Shown here one piece after another: positions 1-6,993 of a stretch of 27,082 bases of DNA. Origin of the DNA: JAKACA01 sp050010115 (GTDB lineage: Bacteria > Actinomycetota > Acidimicrobiia > Acidimicrobiales > Bog-793). The stretch is taken from assembly GCA_050010115.1 (NCBI GenBank), contig JBEKLQ010000051.1, positions 1-27,082 on the forward strand, read 5' to 3'. The notes under the pieces were generated by a model, which worked only from the letters and a program-made list of their open reading frames with translations, had not been told where the DNA came from and did no database searches. The first letter of the stretch is position 1. Every line of letters begins with the position of its first letter. The translations under genes and the position numbers were made by a program.

Positions 1-1172
1 ATCCGAGCGGCGTGGCGTTGCAGCTGGAGATGGCGGCGAAGGCCCGAGCACCGGGCTGCGCAGTCGCCCGTCCCGGTCATGCACGCTGCTACCTGAAGAT
101 GTTGAAGGCGCCCCTCGGAGTGGTCAAGCGGAGCTCGACCTGCACGGTCAACGAGTCGGATGGGTGGTCGGCGTGCAATATCCAGAACGCGTACAAGCTC
201 ACGACCCTGTCGGCGACCAAGGGCGGCTCCGAGACGGTCGCCGTCGTCGATGCCTACGACGACCCGAACGCCGAGGCCGACTTGGCCTTCTACCGCTCGA
301 CCAATGGGTTGCCGGCGTGCACGTCGGCGAGCGGGTGTTTTCAGCAGCTCAACCAAGAAGGGGTCACGGGCGATCCTCCTGCTCAGGACATGGGCTGGGG
401 CGGGGAGATCTCGCTCGATCTCGACATGGTCTCGGCGGTCTGCCCCAACTGCCACATCATCTTGGTGGAGGCGAACTCGAACGGGCTCGGTGACCTGCTC
501 TCGTCGGTGGCCGAGGCGGTGACGCTCGGCGCCAATGTCGTGACCGACAGCTGGGGCAGTGGTGAGTTCGACGGGGAGACCGGCTATGACGGCGACCTCG
601 ACTTCCCGGGTGTTCCCATCACGTTCAGCTCGGGCGACGGCGCCTACCAAGCGGGCGTGCAGTACCCCTCGGCGTCGCAGTACGTGACGTCGGTAGGCGG
701 GACGATGCTCACTCCGACCACGACCGGGCGGCTCTGGAAAGAGACGGCATGGGTGACCAAGCCAACGAAGGGCCAGCCGATCCAGGGCTCGGGCAGCGGC
801 TGTTCGGCTTGGGAGCCGAAGCCGGCGTGGCAGACCGACACCAGCTGCTCGAAGCGGATGACTGCCGACGTGAGTGCCGTTGCAGCACTCGCCTTGAGCT
901 ACGACACGTTCGAGCCCCTCGGCGACGCTGGTTGGTACTTCAACTGGGGCACGAGCGTCTCGTCCCCGATCGTGGCGAGCATCTACGCGCTGGCCCGCAA
1001 CTTCTCGTCAGTCACGACCCCGGCTTCGATCGCCTATGCCCACCCGACGAAGTTCTACGACATCAAGTCGGGGTCCGAGGGCAAGTGCACGCCGGCTTAC
1101 TTCTGCAAGGCCGGTCCCGGGTACGACGGGCCGACCGGGTTGGGGAGCCCGAAGGGGGACGGGGGCTTCTGA
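1..1172 (+). CDS. S53 (sedolisin) family acid serine peptidase, 5' partial
   Basis: Secreted pepstatin-insensitive serine-carboxyl peptidase of family S53. The first possible start inside the window is GTG at 12, but the frame is open to the window edge and what is present resembles only the mature catalytic domain, so signal peptide and propeptide probably lie upstream. Numbering from GTG 12, the S53 triad is visible: Glu132 and Asp136 in GGEISLDLD, spaced four apart as in sedolisin, and Ser315 in WGTSVSSP. Asp209 in SSGDG fits the oxyanion Asp. The C-terminal GYDGPTGLGSP is the usual calcium-site and TGLGSP ending. Cysteines are frequent (CPNC, CSAW, CSKR), fitting an exported protein. S53 enzymes typically work at low pH. 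The stop is 4 nt from the end of the convergent patatin gene. The family call is firm; the substrate is unknown. Confidence 0.88.
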   Translation, partial: PSGVALQLEMAAKARAPGCAVARPGHARCYLKMLKAPLGVVKRSSTCTVNESDGWSACNIQNAYKLTTLSATKGGSETVAVVDAYDDPNAEADLAFYRSTNGLPACTSASGCFQQLNQEGVTGDPPAQDMGWGGEISLDLDMVSAVCPNCHIILVEANSNGLGDLLSSVAEAVTLGANVVTDSWGSGEFDGETGYDGDLDFPGVPITFSSGDGAYQAGVQYPSASQYVTSVGGTMLTPTTTGRLWKETAWVTKPTKGQPIQGSGSGCSAWEPKPAWQTDTSCSKRMTADVSAVAALALSYDTFEPLGDAGWYFNWGTSVSSPIVASIYALARNFSSVTTPASIAYAHPTKFYDIKSGSEGKCTPAYFCKAGPGYDGPTGLGSPKGDGGF

Positions 1173-1176
1173 CTCG

Positions 1177-2079
1177 CTAGCCGGCGTTGCGGAGCCAGAT
1201 CGGCCGGATCCGCTCGGCCGCCTCGGCGCCCTGGCGGATGCCCAGTTCGATGGCTGCCGGCACGCGGCTCGCGTCCATCAGGTGCAGGCCCATCCCACTG
1301 AGCGCGATGAGCTCACGGCTCGGCCCGATGAGGCCGACGACTGCACCGGCGGACCGGAGCACGTCGAGCTCCGCTTCGACCTGTTGGATCATGCTGTCGA
1401 GCAACGGGTTCTCCATCCCCTCGATCGGGCTGGCGGGCAGGACGGAGATGACGACTACCTCCGAGTGCCCGACTGGCACGTCGGCGTTGAGCGGGCTCCG
1501 CATGCCACCGTCCATATAGCGCCGGCCGTTGATCGTGACCGGTGGGAACAGGCCGGGAACGCTGCAACTCGATGCGATGCCGCGCTGGAGGTCGATGCCG
1601 GACTCAGCGGTCCACACGACGAACTCACCGCTCTCGGTATCCACGGCCGTGCACGAGTAGCTCCTCGGCCAGGGCTTCCGCTCCACTTCAGCGAAGAAGG
1701 GTAGGTATTCGTCCTCGGTCGGAGTCGTTGCCGTCAGGGCGATCTGCCCGATCTTCGCCCGGACCTCCGCTGAGCCGCCGGACGTGGTGGCGGTCATGAT
1801 CATCTCGATCAGCGCCTCCAGCCCGCCCCCGAAACCCCCCACGCCGGCAGTGTCCAGAGATGGCACCACGGCTGTCACGTCCGAGGCGGTTCGCCGAGCG
1901 GATTCGACCGGGTCGATCCCGAGCGCAAGCTGCCCGCCGACGACGGAACCAGCCGAGGTGCCGACGATGGACTCCGCTTCGGCGAGGTTGACTCCCCTGG
2001 ACGCCAAGCCGGTGATCAGTCCGGCCTCCCAGGCGATCCCGACGAGACCGCCACCACCGAGAACCAACGCGCGTGCCAT
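1177..2079 (-). CDS. patatin-like phospholipase / acyl hydrolase
   Basis: A 300-residue cytoplasmic patatin-family lipid acyl hydrolase. The N-terminal glycine-rich oxyanion loop is LGGGGLVGIAWEAG (residues 7-20). The nucleophile elbow is GTSAG with Ser42, and the dyad Asp190 lies in DGGMRSP, so both catalytic residues are present and correctly ordered. The length fits the small bacterial single-domain members. There is no signal peptide or membrane segment. It converges with the S53 peptidase gene and is divergent from the permease gene, so it is probably transcribed alone. The start is ATG at 2079, giving MARALVLGGGG, the normal N-terminus for this family. The lipid substrate cannot be told from sequence. 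Confidence 0.92.
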   Translation of the reverse strand: MARALVLGGGGLVGIAWEAGLITGLASRGVNLAEAESIVGTSAGSVVGGQLALGIDPVESARRTASDVTAVVPSLDTAGVGGFGGGLEALIEMIMTATTSGGSAEVRAKIGQIALTATTPTEDEYLPFFAEVERKPWPRSYSCTAVDTESGEFVVWTAESGIDLQRGIASSCSVPGLFPPVTINGRRYMDGGMRSPLNADVPVGHSEVVVISVLPASPIEGMENPLLDSMIQQVEAELDVLRSAGAVVGLIGPSRELIALSGMGLHLMDASRVPAAIELGIRQGAEAAERIRPIWLRNAG

Positions 2080-2154
2080 GTGTGGACGCTACCTGGCCCG
2101 TCAACCGGTCGGCGAGGTCGTCCTGCCCGATCATCGCCGGCTCTGTCAACCAAA

Positions 2155-2166
2155 CTGAGGCCTCAG
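2155..2166. promoter_or_regulatory. 12-bp perfect palindrome between patatin and permease genes
   Basis: CTGAGGCCTCAG is a perfect inverted repeat in the 176-nt gap between the divergent patatin and permease genes. It may be an operator for either gene. No regulator is assigned, and a 12-bp GC-rich palindrome can arise by chance. Confidence 0.3.
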
Positions 2167-2196
2167 AGGTGCGCGCCGCCTTCGGTGAAGCCGACG

Positions 2197-2211
2197 GCCC
2201 AGGTGCTGGGC
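2197..2211 (+). other. small hairpin in the permease leader
   Basis: GCCCAG, loop GTG, CTGGGC forms a perfect 6-bp stem about 45 nt before the favoured start codon of the permease. No U-tract follows. It could be a leader structure, but its significance is uncertain. Confidence 0.25.
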
Positions 2212-2255
2212 TTGGAGGCACACTGAGGAGAGCGGCGGCCCGTAGCATTCGGTCG

Positions 2256-4199
2256 GTGATCTCCAGGGTCCGACGGCGTGGGGCGGTCGCAGCAACCTGG
2301 CACGTCATGATCGGGCGACCGCTCCGGGCGGACGAAGCAAGCTCGACGGAGATCAGCTCGTTCGAAGGCCTGCCGGCCCTGTCGCTCGACGCGCTGACGT
2401 CGGTTGCCTACGGTCCTGAGGCAATCATCGTCGTGCTCGCGTTGGCGGGTGCCGGAGCGATCCATCTCGTCCTCGAGGTCACGATCGCCATCGTCGTGCT
2501 GCTGGCGATCCTCATCACGTCGTACCGCCAGGTCATTGACGCCTATCCGGGCGGTGGCGGCGCTTATGCGGTGTCGAGAGCGAATCTGTTCCGGGGCGCC
2601 AGCGAGCTGGCGGCGGCCTCGCTGATCGTCGATTACACGCTGACGGTGGCGGTGTCGATCGCGGCGGGCGTGGGGGCGTTCACGTCTGCCTTCCCGAGCT
2701 TGTCGCCGTGGACGGTCCCGCTGTGCCTGGGGATCCTCGCCGTGATCACCGTGCTCAACGTGAGGGGGTTGGGGGAGAGCGCCAGAGCCTTCCTGCTCCC
2801 GACCGGGTTGTTCATCGTCGGCCTGCTCGCCGTGATCGCGGTTGGCCTCGTGCACCCGCTGGCCGAGCACGCCCGACAGCCCGGCCACCTCCTCACGCCC
2901 ACGCGAGGCCTGGAGATCGTGGGTGTGCTGCTGGTGCTCAAGGCATTCGCCGCCGGGTGCACGGCACTCACCGGTGTCGAGGCGATCGCGAACGGTGTGC
3001 CCCTGTTCAAGCCGCCCAGGCAGCGCACCGCAAAACGCACCGAGTTGCTCCTCGGCGTCCTCCTCGGCGTGATGCTCCTCGGGCTGGCCGTGCTGGCGGT
3101 CCGTTTCAAGATCCAGCCGCGATCGGGCCAGACCGTGCTCAGCCAGATCATGGGCGCCGCCGTCGGTCGCCACTGGGCGTACTTCGTCGTCTCGCTCACG
3201 GTGACGCTCGTGCTCGCCCTGGCAGCCAACACGTCGTTCGGCGGCCTGCCCGTGCTCGCCAGCCTGCTCGCACGCGACAACAAGCTGCCGCACATGTTCT
3301 CGCTCCGAGGCGACCGGCTCGTGTTCGCGAACGGGATCTGGGCGTTGTCGCTCATGTCAGCGGCACTGCTGGTAGCCGTCCGAGGCAACACGAACGCACT
3401 GATTCCGATGTTCGCCATCGGCGTGTTCACCGGCTTCACGCTGTCGCAGGCCGGCCTCGTCATCCATTGGCGGCGGACACGGCCCGCTCGGTGGCGACAG
3501 CGCGCCACGATCAATGCCGTCGGAGCGGTCGTAACCGGCGCATCCACGGTCATCTTCCTGGTGACGAAGTTTCTCGCCGGCGCCTGGGTCGTCGTGGTCG
3601 CCGTCCCGCTGTTCATCCTGATGTTCCACCGCATCTCGAGCTACTACCAGCGTGTGGGATCGGAGCTCGGTCTTGGCACGATCCCGCCGCGGCCCCGCGC
3701 CCGGCGGACGACCGTCGTAGTCCCGGTGTCGAACGTGTCTCGGCTCACGTCCCGGACCTTGGCAGGGGCCCTCTCGATCGGGCAGGAGGTGATTGCGGTG
3801 ACAGTCTCGTTCGCATCCGAACCCGTGGATGCCGCTGTCACCGAACCTCCGAACGCCGAGCCGCCCCCTCCTTACGGCGGACCGTCGAAGCTCCAACAGG
3901 AGTGGACGCGATGGCACCCCGGCGTTCCCCTCGTCGTCCTGCACACCGAGTACGCATCGGTGTCGAGGCCGATCGTGGACTTCGTCGACGAGCTGCGGTC
4001 GGACCGCGACGATCAGATCGTGGTGCTGATCCCGGTCACGGTGCCGTCCCGGCTGCGCCACCGGGCGCTGCACAACCAGCTCGACCTGGTCCTGTCGTCG
4101 GCGCTTCGCGGGCGCGACGACATCGTCGTGGCCCGGGTCCCGATGCAGATCGACGCGTACGTCTCGAGCTCAGATGCCGAGTGCGAGGCGCTCGACTAA
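2256..4199 (+). CDS. APC-superfamily permease of the KimA (YdaO) type
   Basis: A 647-residue integral membrane transporter with about 12 helices (roughly residues 40-480) and a C-terminal cytoplasmic region of about 165 residues. It resembles KimA, the c-di-AMP-inhibited high-affinity K+/H+ symporter of Bacillus. Matching segments are LSLDALTSVAYGPEA (Asp45 and Tyr52, same spacing as the KimA K+-site Asp and Tyr), PGGGGAY at 98-104 and Asp126-Tyr127 in DYTLT. Start choice: the frame opens at 2073 inside the patatin gene, but homologues begin just before the GRPL segment. GTG at 2256 gives MISRVRRRGAVAATWHV and fits best; ATG at 2307 is possible. A GAGGAG lies rather far upstream (about 25 nt). 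The substrate is likely K+, but amino acid transport by this broad family cannot be excluded. Confidence 0.85.
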   Translation: MISRVRRRGAVAATWHVMIGRPLRADEASSTEISSFEGLPALSLDALTSVAYGPEAIIVVLALAGAGAIHLVLEVTIAIVVLLAILITSYRQVIDAYPGGGGAYAVSRANLFRGASELAAASLIVDYTLTVAVSIAAGVGAFTSAFPSLSPWTVPLCLGILAVITVLNVRGLGESARAFLLPTGLFIVGLLAVIAVGLVHPLAEHARQPGHLLTPTRGLEIVGVLLVLKAFAAGCTALTGVEAIANGVPLFKPPRQRTAKRTELLLGVLLGVMLLGLAVLAVRFKIQPRSGQTVLSQIMGAAVGRHWAYFVVSLTVTLVLALAANTSFGGLPVLASLLARDNKLPHMFSLRGDRLVFANGIWALSLMSAALLVAVRGNTNALIPMFAIGVFTGFTLSQAGLVIHWRRTRPARWRQRATINAVGAVVTGASTVIFLVTKFLAGAWVVVVAVPLFILMFHRISSYYQRVGSELGLGTIPPRPRARRTTVVVPVSNVSRLTSRTLAGALSIGQEVIAVTVSFASEPVDAAVTEPPNAEPPPPYGGPSKLQQEWTRWHPGVPLVVLHTEYASVSRPIVDFVDELRSDRDDQIVVLIPVTVPSRLRHRALHNQLDLVLSSALRGRDDIVVARVPMQIDAYVSSSDAECEALD

Positions 4200-4223
4200 C
4201 GGAGGCTTCTCCCCCTCTGGCTG

Positions 4224-4252
4224 TTGCTTCATGCTTGAAACATACCTATTGT
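4224..4252 (+). promoter_or_regulatory. candidate promoter of the SIS-kinase-aldolase-GH114 operon
   Basis: TTGCTT (4224-4229), a 17-nt spacer and TATTGT (4247-4252) resemble -35 and -10 boxes. The expected transcription start at about 4259-4261 coincides with the ATG at 4261. No Shine-Dalgarno sequence precedes that ATG, so a leaderless mRNA is plausible. This is inferred from base pattern only. Confidence 0.4.
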
Positions 4253-4258
4253 GAACAG
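4247..4258 (-). promoter_or_regulatory. candidate DeoR operator site A
   Basis: On the minus strand this reads CTGTTCACAATA. It shares CTGTTCAC with site C (13855-13862) and TGTTCA with site B (12883-12888). It overlaps the proposed -10 box and lies directly before the first codon of the catabolic operon, a position suited to repression. Confidence 0.4.
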
Positions 4259-4260
4259 TA

Positions 4261-5157
4261 ATGAGCATGATCGAGCAGGAATTGTGCAGTCAACCGGATG
4301 TATGGCTGGAGGCGAGCGATCTCGCCGCCGCCGTGCGGAAGGATCTGCCCGCCAGCGGGGCGCGGGTGGCGGTCTTCGGTTGTGGCACGTCCTTCTACAT
4401 GGCACAGGCTGCTGCCCGGTTGCGCGAAGACGCGGGTCAGGGCGAGACGGACGCATTCGCGGCGTCGGAGTTCCCGTCCGGGCGGAGCTACGACCTGCAC
4501 GTTGCCATCTCCCGTTCGGGGACCACGACAGAGGTCATCGACGTGCTCGAACACATCCGTGGCTGCTCACTCTTGATCACCGCCGATCCCGACCAGCCGG
4601 CTGCACGCTCTGCCACGCGGACGATCTCGCTCGCGTTCGCTGACGAGGAGTCCGTCGTCCAGACGCGCTTTGCCACCGCCTGGGTGGCGCTGTGGCGGGC
4701 ACACCTCGGCCAGGACGTCGCCGCCTTGGCCGCACAGGCCCGAGAGGCGTTGGGGGCGGCGTTGCCCTCTGGCCTCGGGACGTATCGCCAATTCGTCTTC
4801 ATCGGCCACGGCGCCGCCGCCGCCTTCGCGGCGGAGTCGGCCCTGAAGCTCCGAGAGGCCGCGGGCGCTTGGACGGAGGCGTACGCAGCGATGGAGTTTC
4901 GCCACGGCCCGATCAGCGCTGCTGGTCCGCACACTCTCGTCTGGTCGCTTGATCCGCTGGATCCGTCGTTGTCTGACGACATCGCCGCCACCGGCGCGGC
5001 GATGACCCAGGGCCTCGGTGACCCCATGGTGGAACTGCTCCGGGTCCAGCGAGCGGCGGTGGAGCTGGCGGCGCTGCGAGGCCTCGATCCGGATCGACCG
5101 CGCCACCTGTCACGATCGGTCATCCTTGCCTCGCCTGCTGCGGCAGGCAGTCCATGA
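4261..5157 (+). CDS. SIS-domain aminosugar-phosphate isomerase/deaminase (GlmS-C/AgaS-like)
   Basis: A 298-residue cytoplasmic protein with two SIS sugar-phosphate domains. SIS1 (about 30-130) has VFGCGTS (38-44) and the phosphate-binding SRSGTTTE (84-91). SIS2 (about 170-290) has ESALKLRE (192-199) and EAYAAMEFRHGP (206-217), closely like the isomerase half of GlmS (EGALKLKE, EAYAAGELKHGP). His215 matches the ring-opening His. There is no glutaminase domain, so ammonia release rather than glucosamine synthesis is likely, as in AgaS or NagB-II enzymes. It is first in an operon with a PfkB kinase, an aldolase and GH114. I infer galactosamine-6-phosphate to tagatose-6-phosphate plus ammonia. 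Another aminosugar or fructosamine phosphate remains possible. The start has no Shine-Dalgarno; ATG 4267 is an alternative. Confidence 0.82.
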   Translation: MSMIEQELCSQPDVWLEASDLAAAVRKDLPASGARVAVFGCGTSFYMAQAAARLREDAGQGETDAFAASEFPSGRSYDLHVAISRSGTTTEVIDVLEHIRGCSLLITADPDQPAARSATRTISLAFADEESVVQTRFATAWVALWRAHLGQDVAALAAQAREALGAALPSGLGTYRQFVFIGHGAAAAFAAESALKLREAAGAWTEAYAAMEFRHGPISAAGPHTLVWSLDPLDPSLSDDIAATGAAMTQGLGDPMVELLRVQRAAVELAALRGLDPDRPRHLSRSVILASPAAAGSP

Positions 5158-5164
5158 CCCGGAG

Positions 5165-6073
5165 ATGATCCTCACCGTGACGCTGAACGCATCACTCGAC
5201 GTCTCCTACTCCGTCGAGCGCCTCTCCGACGGTGAGCCCGTGCGCGTTCGGGATGTCTCGATGCGACCGGGGGGCAAAGGCATCAACGTCGCCATGGTGC
5301 TGGCTGCTCTCGGCACCGACGTCACAGCCACCGGCCTCGCAGGTGGGCACCGGGGCGAGCTGATCCGGGAGCGACTGGCCTGGACCGAGGTCAACGACGC
5401 TCTCGTCCCGATCGCCGCAGAGTCTCGCCAGACGGTGGTAGCCGTTGCTGACGACGGCAGCTTCGCCGAGTACGACGAGCGGGGAACGGGGGTGTCGGCG
5501 GAGGACTGGGAGGGTTTCTTGGCGGTGTACCGCCAGTTGCTTGATCGTTGCGCCACCGTCGTGTGTGCCGGCAGCCTGCCGGGTGACATTCCCGATACGG
5601 CGTACGCCACGCTGGTCTGCATCGCGCACGATCGCGGCCGAACGGTGGTGCTCGACGCGGGTGGGCCGGCGCTGGTGGCTGGGATCGAGGCAGGGCCTGA
5701 CGTGGTCAAGGTGAACCGGGCGGAGCTGGCGGCGTTGGTCGGAGCCGAGTCCGTAGAAGCGGCCGTGAACGACTTTGCCGAGCGGACCGGCGGCACGGTG
5801 ATCGTCACGTCGGGGAGCTCGGGCGCCATCGCCGCCGGCGACGGGTGGCGCTATCGGGTTCGTCCCCCAGCTCGCAGTGGCAACCCGGTCGGCGCCGGCG
5901 ACGCCTTCACCGCCGGCCTGCTCGCTGATTCGCTGGCTGGCGCCGCCCCCACCGAGCGCCTGGCCTTTGCAACGGCGATCGCCGCCAGCGCCGTCGGGAT
6001 GCCGTGCGCCGGGACGGTCGACCTGGGTCTCGCCAAGGAACTGCTGGACCGAGTCGAGGTGGAGCCATGGTGA
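5165..6073 (+). CDS. PfkB-family hexose-phosphate kinase (1-phosphofructokinase/tagatose-6-phosphate kinase type)
   Basis: A 302-residue ribokinase-fold kinase. The N-terminal MILTVTLNASLDVSY is typical of the FruK/LacC branch. PGGKGINVA (35-43) is the sugar-binding PfkB signature 1, GSLPGD (136-141) follows, and PVGAGDAFTAG (241-251) is signature 2 with catalytic base Asp246 and the anion hole. FruK and LacC enzymes phosphorylate fructose-1-phosphate or tagatose-6-phosphate to bisphosphates. Next to an aminosugar-type SIS protein and an aldolase, tagatose-6-phosphate is the favoured substrate (inference). It starts 7 nt after the SIS stop. GGAG abuts the ATG too closely to be a normal Shine-Dalgarno, so translational coupling is likely. 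The same frame extends upstream into the SIS gene, but ATG 5165 is the conserved N-terminus. Confidence 0.88.
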   Translation: MILTVTLNASLDVSYSVERLSDGEPVRVRDVSMRPGGKGINVAMVLAALGTDVTATGLAGGHRGELIRERLAWTEVNDALVPIAAESRQTVVAVADDGSFAEYDERGTGVSAEDWEGFLAVYRQLLDRCATVVCAGSLPGDIPDTAYATLVCIAHDRGRTVVLDAGGPALVAGIEAGPDVVKVNRAELAALVGAESVEAAVNDFAERTGGTVIVTSGSSGAIAAGDGWRYRVRPPARSGNPVGAGDAFTAGLLADSLAGAAPTERLAFATAIAASAVGMPCAGTVDLGLAKELLDRVEVEPW

Positions 6074-6993
6074 CAGCTGGGGGCAAGGCGTTCGTGCTGG
6101 CGATCGACCACCGGGCGTCGTTCAGGAAATGGGCAGCGGGGTGCCTGGGCCACGAGGCCCCGGCTGCGGTGCTGTCCGACCTCAAGCTGATCGTCGCCGA
6201 GGCGCTCGTGAGCGCGCTGGGCGACGGGATACCCACCTCGGAGGTCGCCATCCTCGCCGAGCCCGAGTACGGGAGCGGCGCCATCGCCCGTGCTCGCGCG
6301 GCCGGAGTGCGAGTGGTGGTGCCAGCAGAGCGCAGTGGTATGCCGGAGTTCATCTTCGAGCACGGTGATGACTTCCCCGAGGCCATTACGAGCAGTGGCG
6401 CCGATGTCGTGAAGGCCCTCGTCCGCTACAACCCGTCGTCAGGCTCGGATCGCAACGAGCGGAGCCTGGAGCGCCTCGTCCGCCTCGACGGCTGGTGCAA
6501 GGAAGCGGGCTACCCGTTGATGCTGGAGCTTCTCGTGCCGCCAACCGATCAGGAGCTCGACGAGAACACCGAGGCGCCACCGGAGTTCGACACCGGGGTA
6601 CGGCCCGGCTTGACCTGCACGGCCATCGCCGAGCTCCGGGATGCTGGCATGCGGCCGCAGTGGTGGAAGCTCGAGGGTCAGCCGGATCCCGAGTCCTTTG
6701 CTGACGTAGCTCGCGCGACCGGCGCGGCGGCTGGAGAGACCACCTGCCTCGTGCTCGGCCGTGGCGCCGTCGGAGCCCAGCTGACGGCGTGGATCGAGAT
6801 GGCGGCGGCGACCGTTGGCTTTGCTGGGTTCGCGGTCGGCCGATCGTTGTGGGTCCCGTCGCTCGAACAGGTCCTGCTCGGTCGCCTCTCCGGCGCGGAA
6901 GCGGCCCGTCGGATCGCCAAAGCGTATGTGACATTGATCGAGCAGTACGAGCGGGCAGAGCGGCGAGCAGCCCCCGCTCGGGTGGTCTCGTGA
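6067..6993 (+). CDS. DUF2090 / LacD-like class I aldolase
   Basis: A 308-residue TIM-barrel protein resembling the DUF2090 family (C-terminal domain of IolC) and, more distantly, LacD tagatose-1,6-bisphosphate aldolase. FVLAIDHRASFR (9-20) is the beta-1 segment, GADVVKALVRYNP (111-123) and WWKLEGQ (199-205) follow. By analogy with the LacD lysine in a K-V/L-E context, Lys201 is the likely Schiff-base residue. The expected reaction is aldol cleavage of a ketose bisphosphate to dihydroxyacetone phosphate and glyceraldehyde-3-phosphate. The gene overlaps the kinase stop by 7 nt (ATGGTGA) and has GGAG 2 nt upstream of the ATG, so the two proteins are made together. A role on 5-dehydro-2-deoxygluconate-6-phosphate (inositol) is less likely because no other inositol genes are present. 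Confidence 0.75.
   Translation: MVTAGGKAFVLAIDHRASFRKWAAGCLGHEAPAAVLSDLKLIVAEALVSALGDGIPTSEVAILAEPEYGSGAIARARAAGVRVVVPAERSGMPEFIFEHGDDFPEAITSSGADVVKALVRYNPSSGSDRNERSLERLVRLDGWCKEAGYPLMLELLVPPTDQELDENTEAPPEFDTGVRPGLTCTAIAELRDAGMRPQWWKLEGQPDPESFADVARATGAAAGETTCLVLGRGAVGAQLTAWIEMAAATVGFAGFAVGRSLWVPSLEQVLLGRLSGAEAARRIAKAYVTLIEQYERAERRAAPARVVS

Noticed and set aside
2080..2255. Possible c-di-AMP (ydaO-type) riboswitch before the KimA-like gene
   Set aside because: None of the conserved sequence blocks or the pseudo-symmetric fold could be recognised.
2163..3634. Long minus-strand frames opposite the permease gene
   Set aside because: Products are Arg/His/Gln- or Ser/Thr-rich with no domain, opposite a clear membrane transporter.
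6789..6989. Upstream extension of the GH114 frame inside the aldolase gene
   Set aside because: The signal peptide begins at 6990/7002; the extension would bury it and overlaps a conserved aldolase region.
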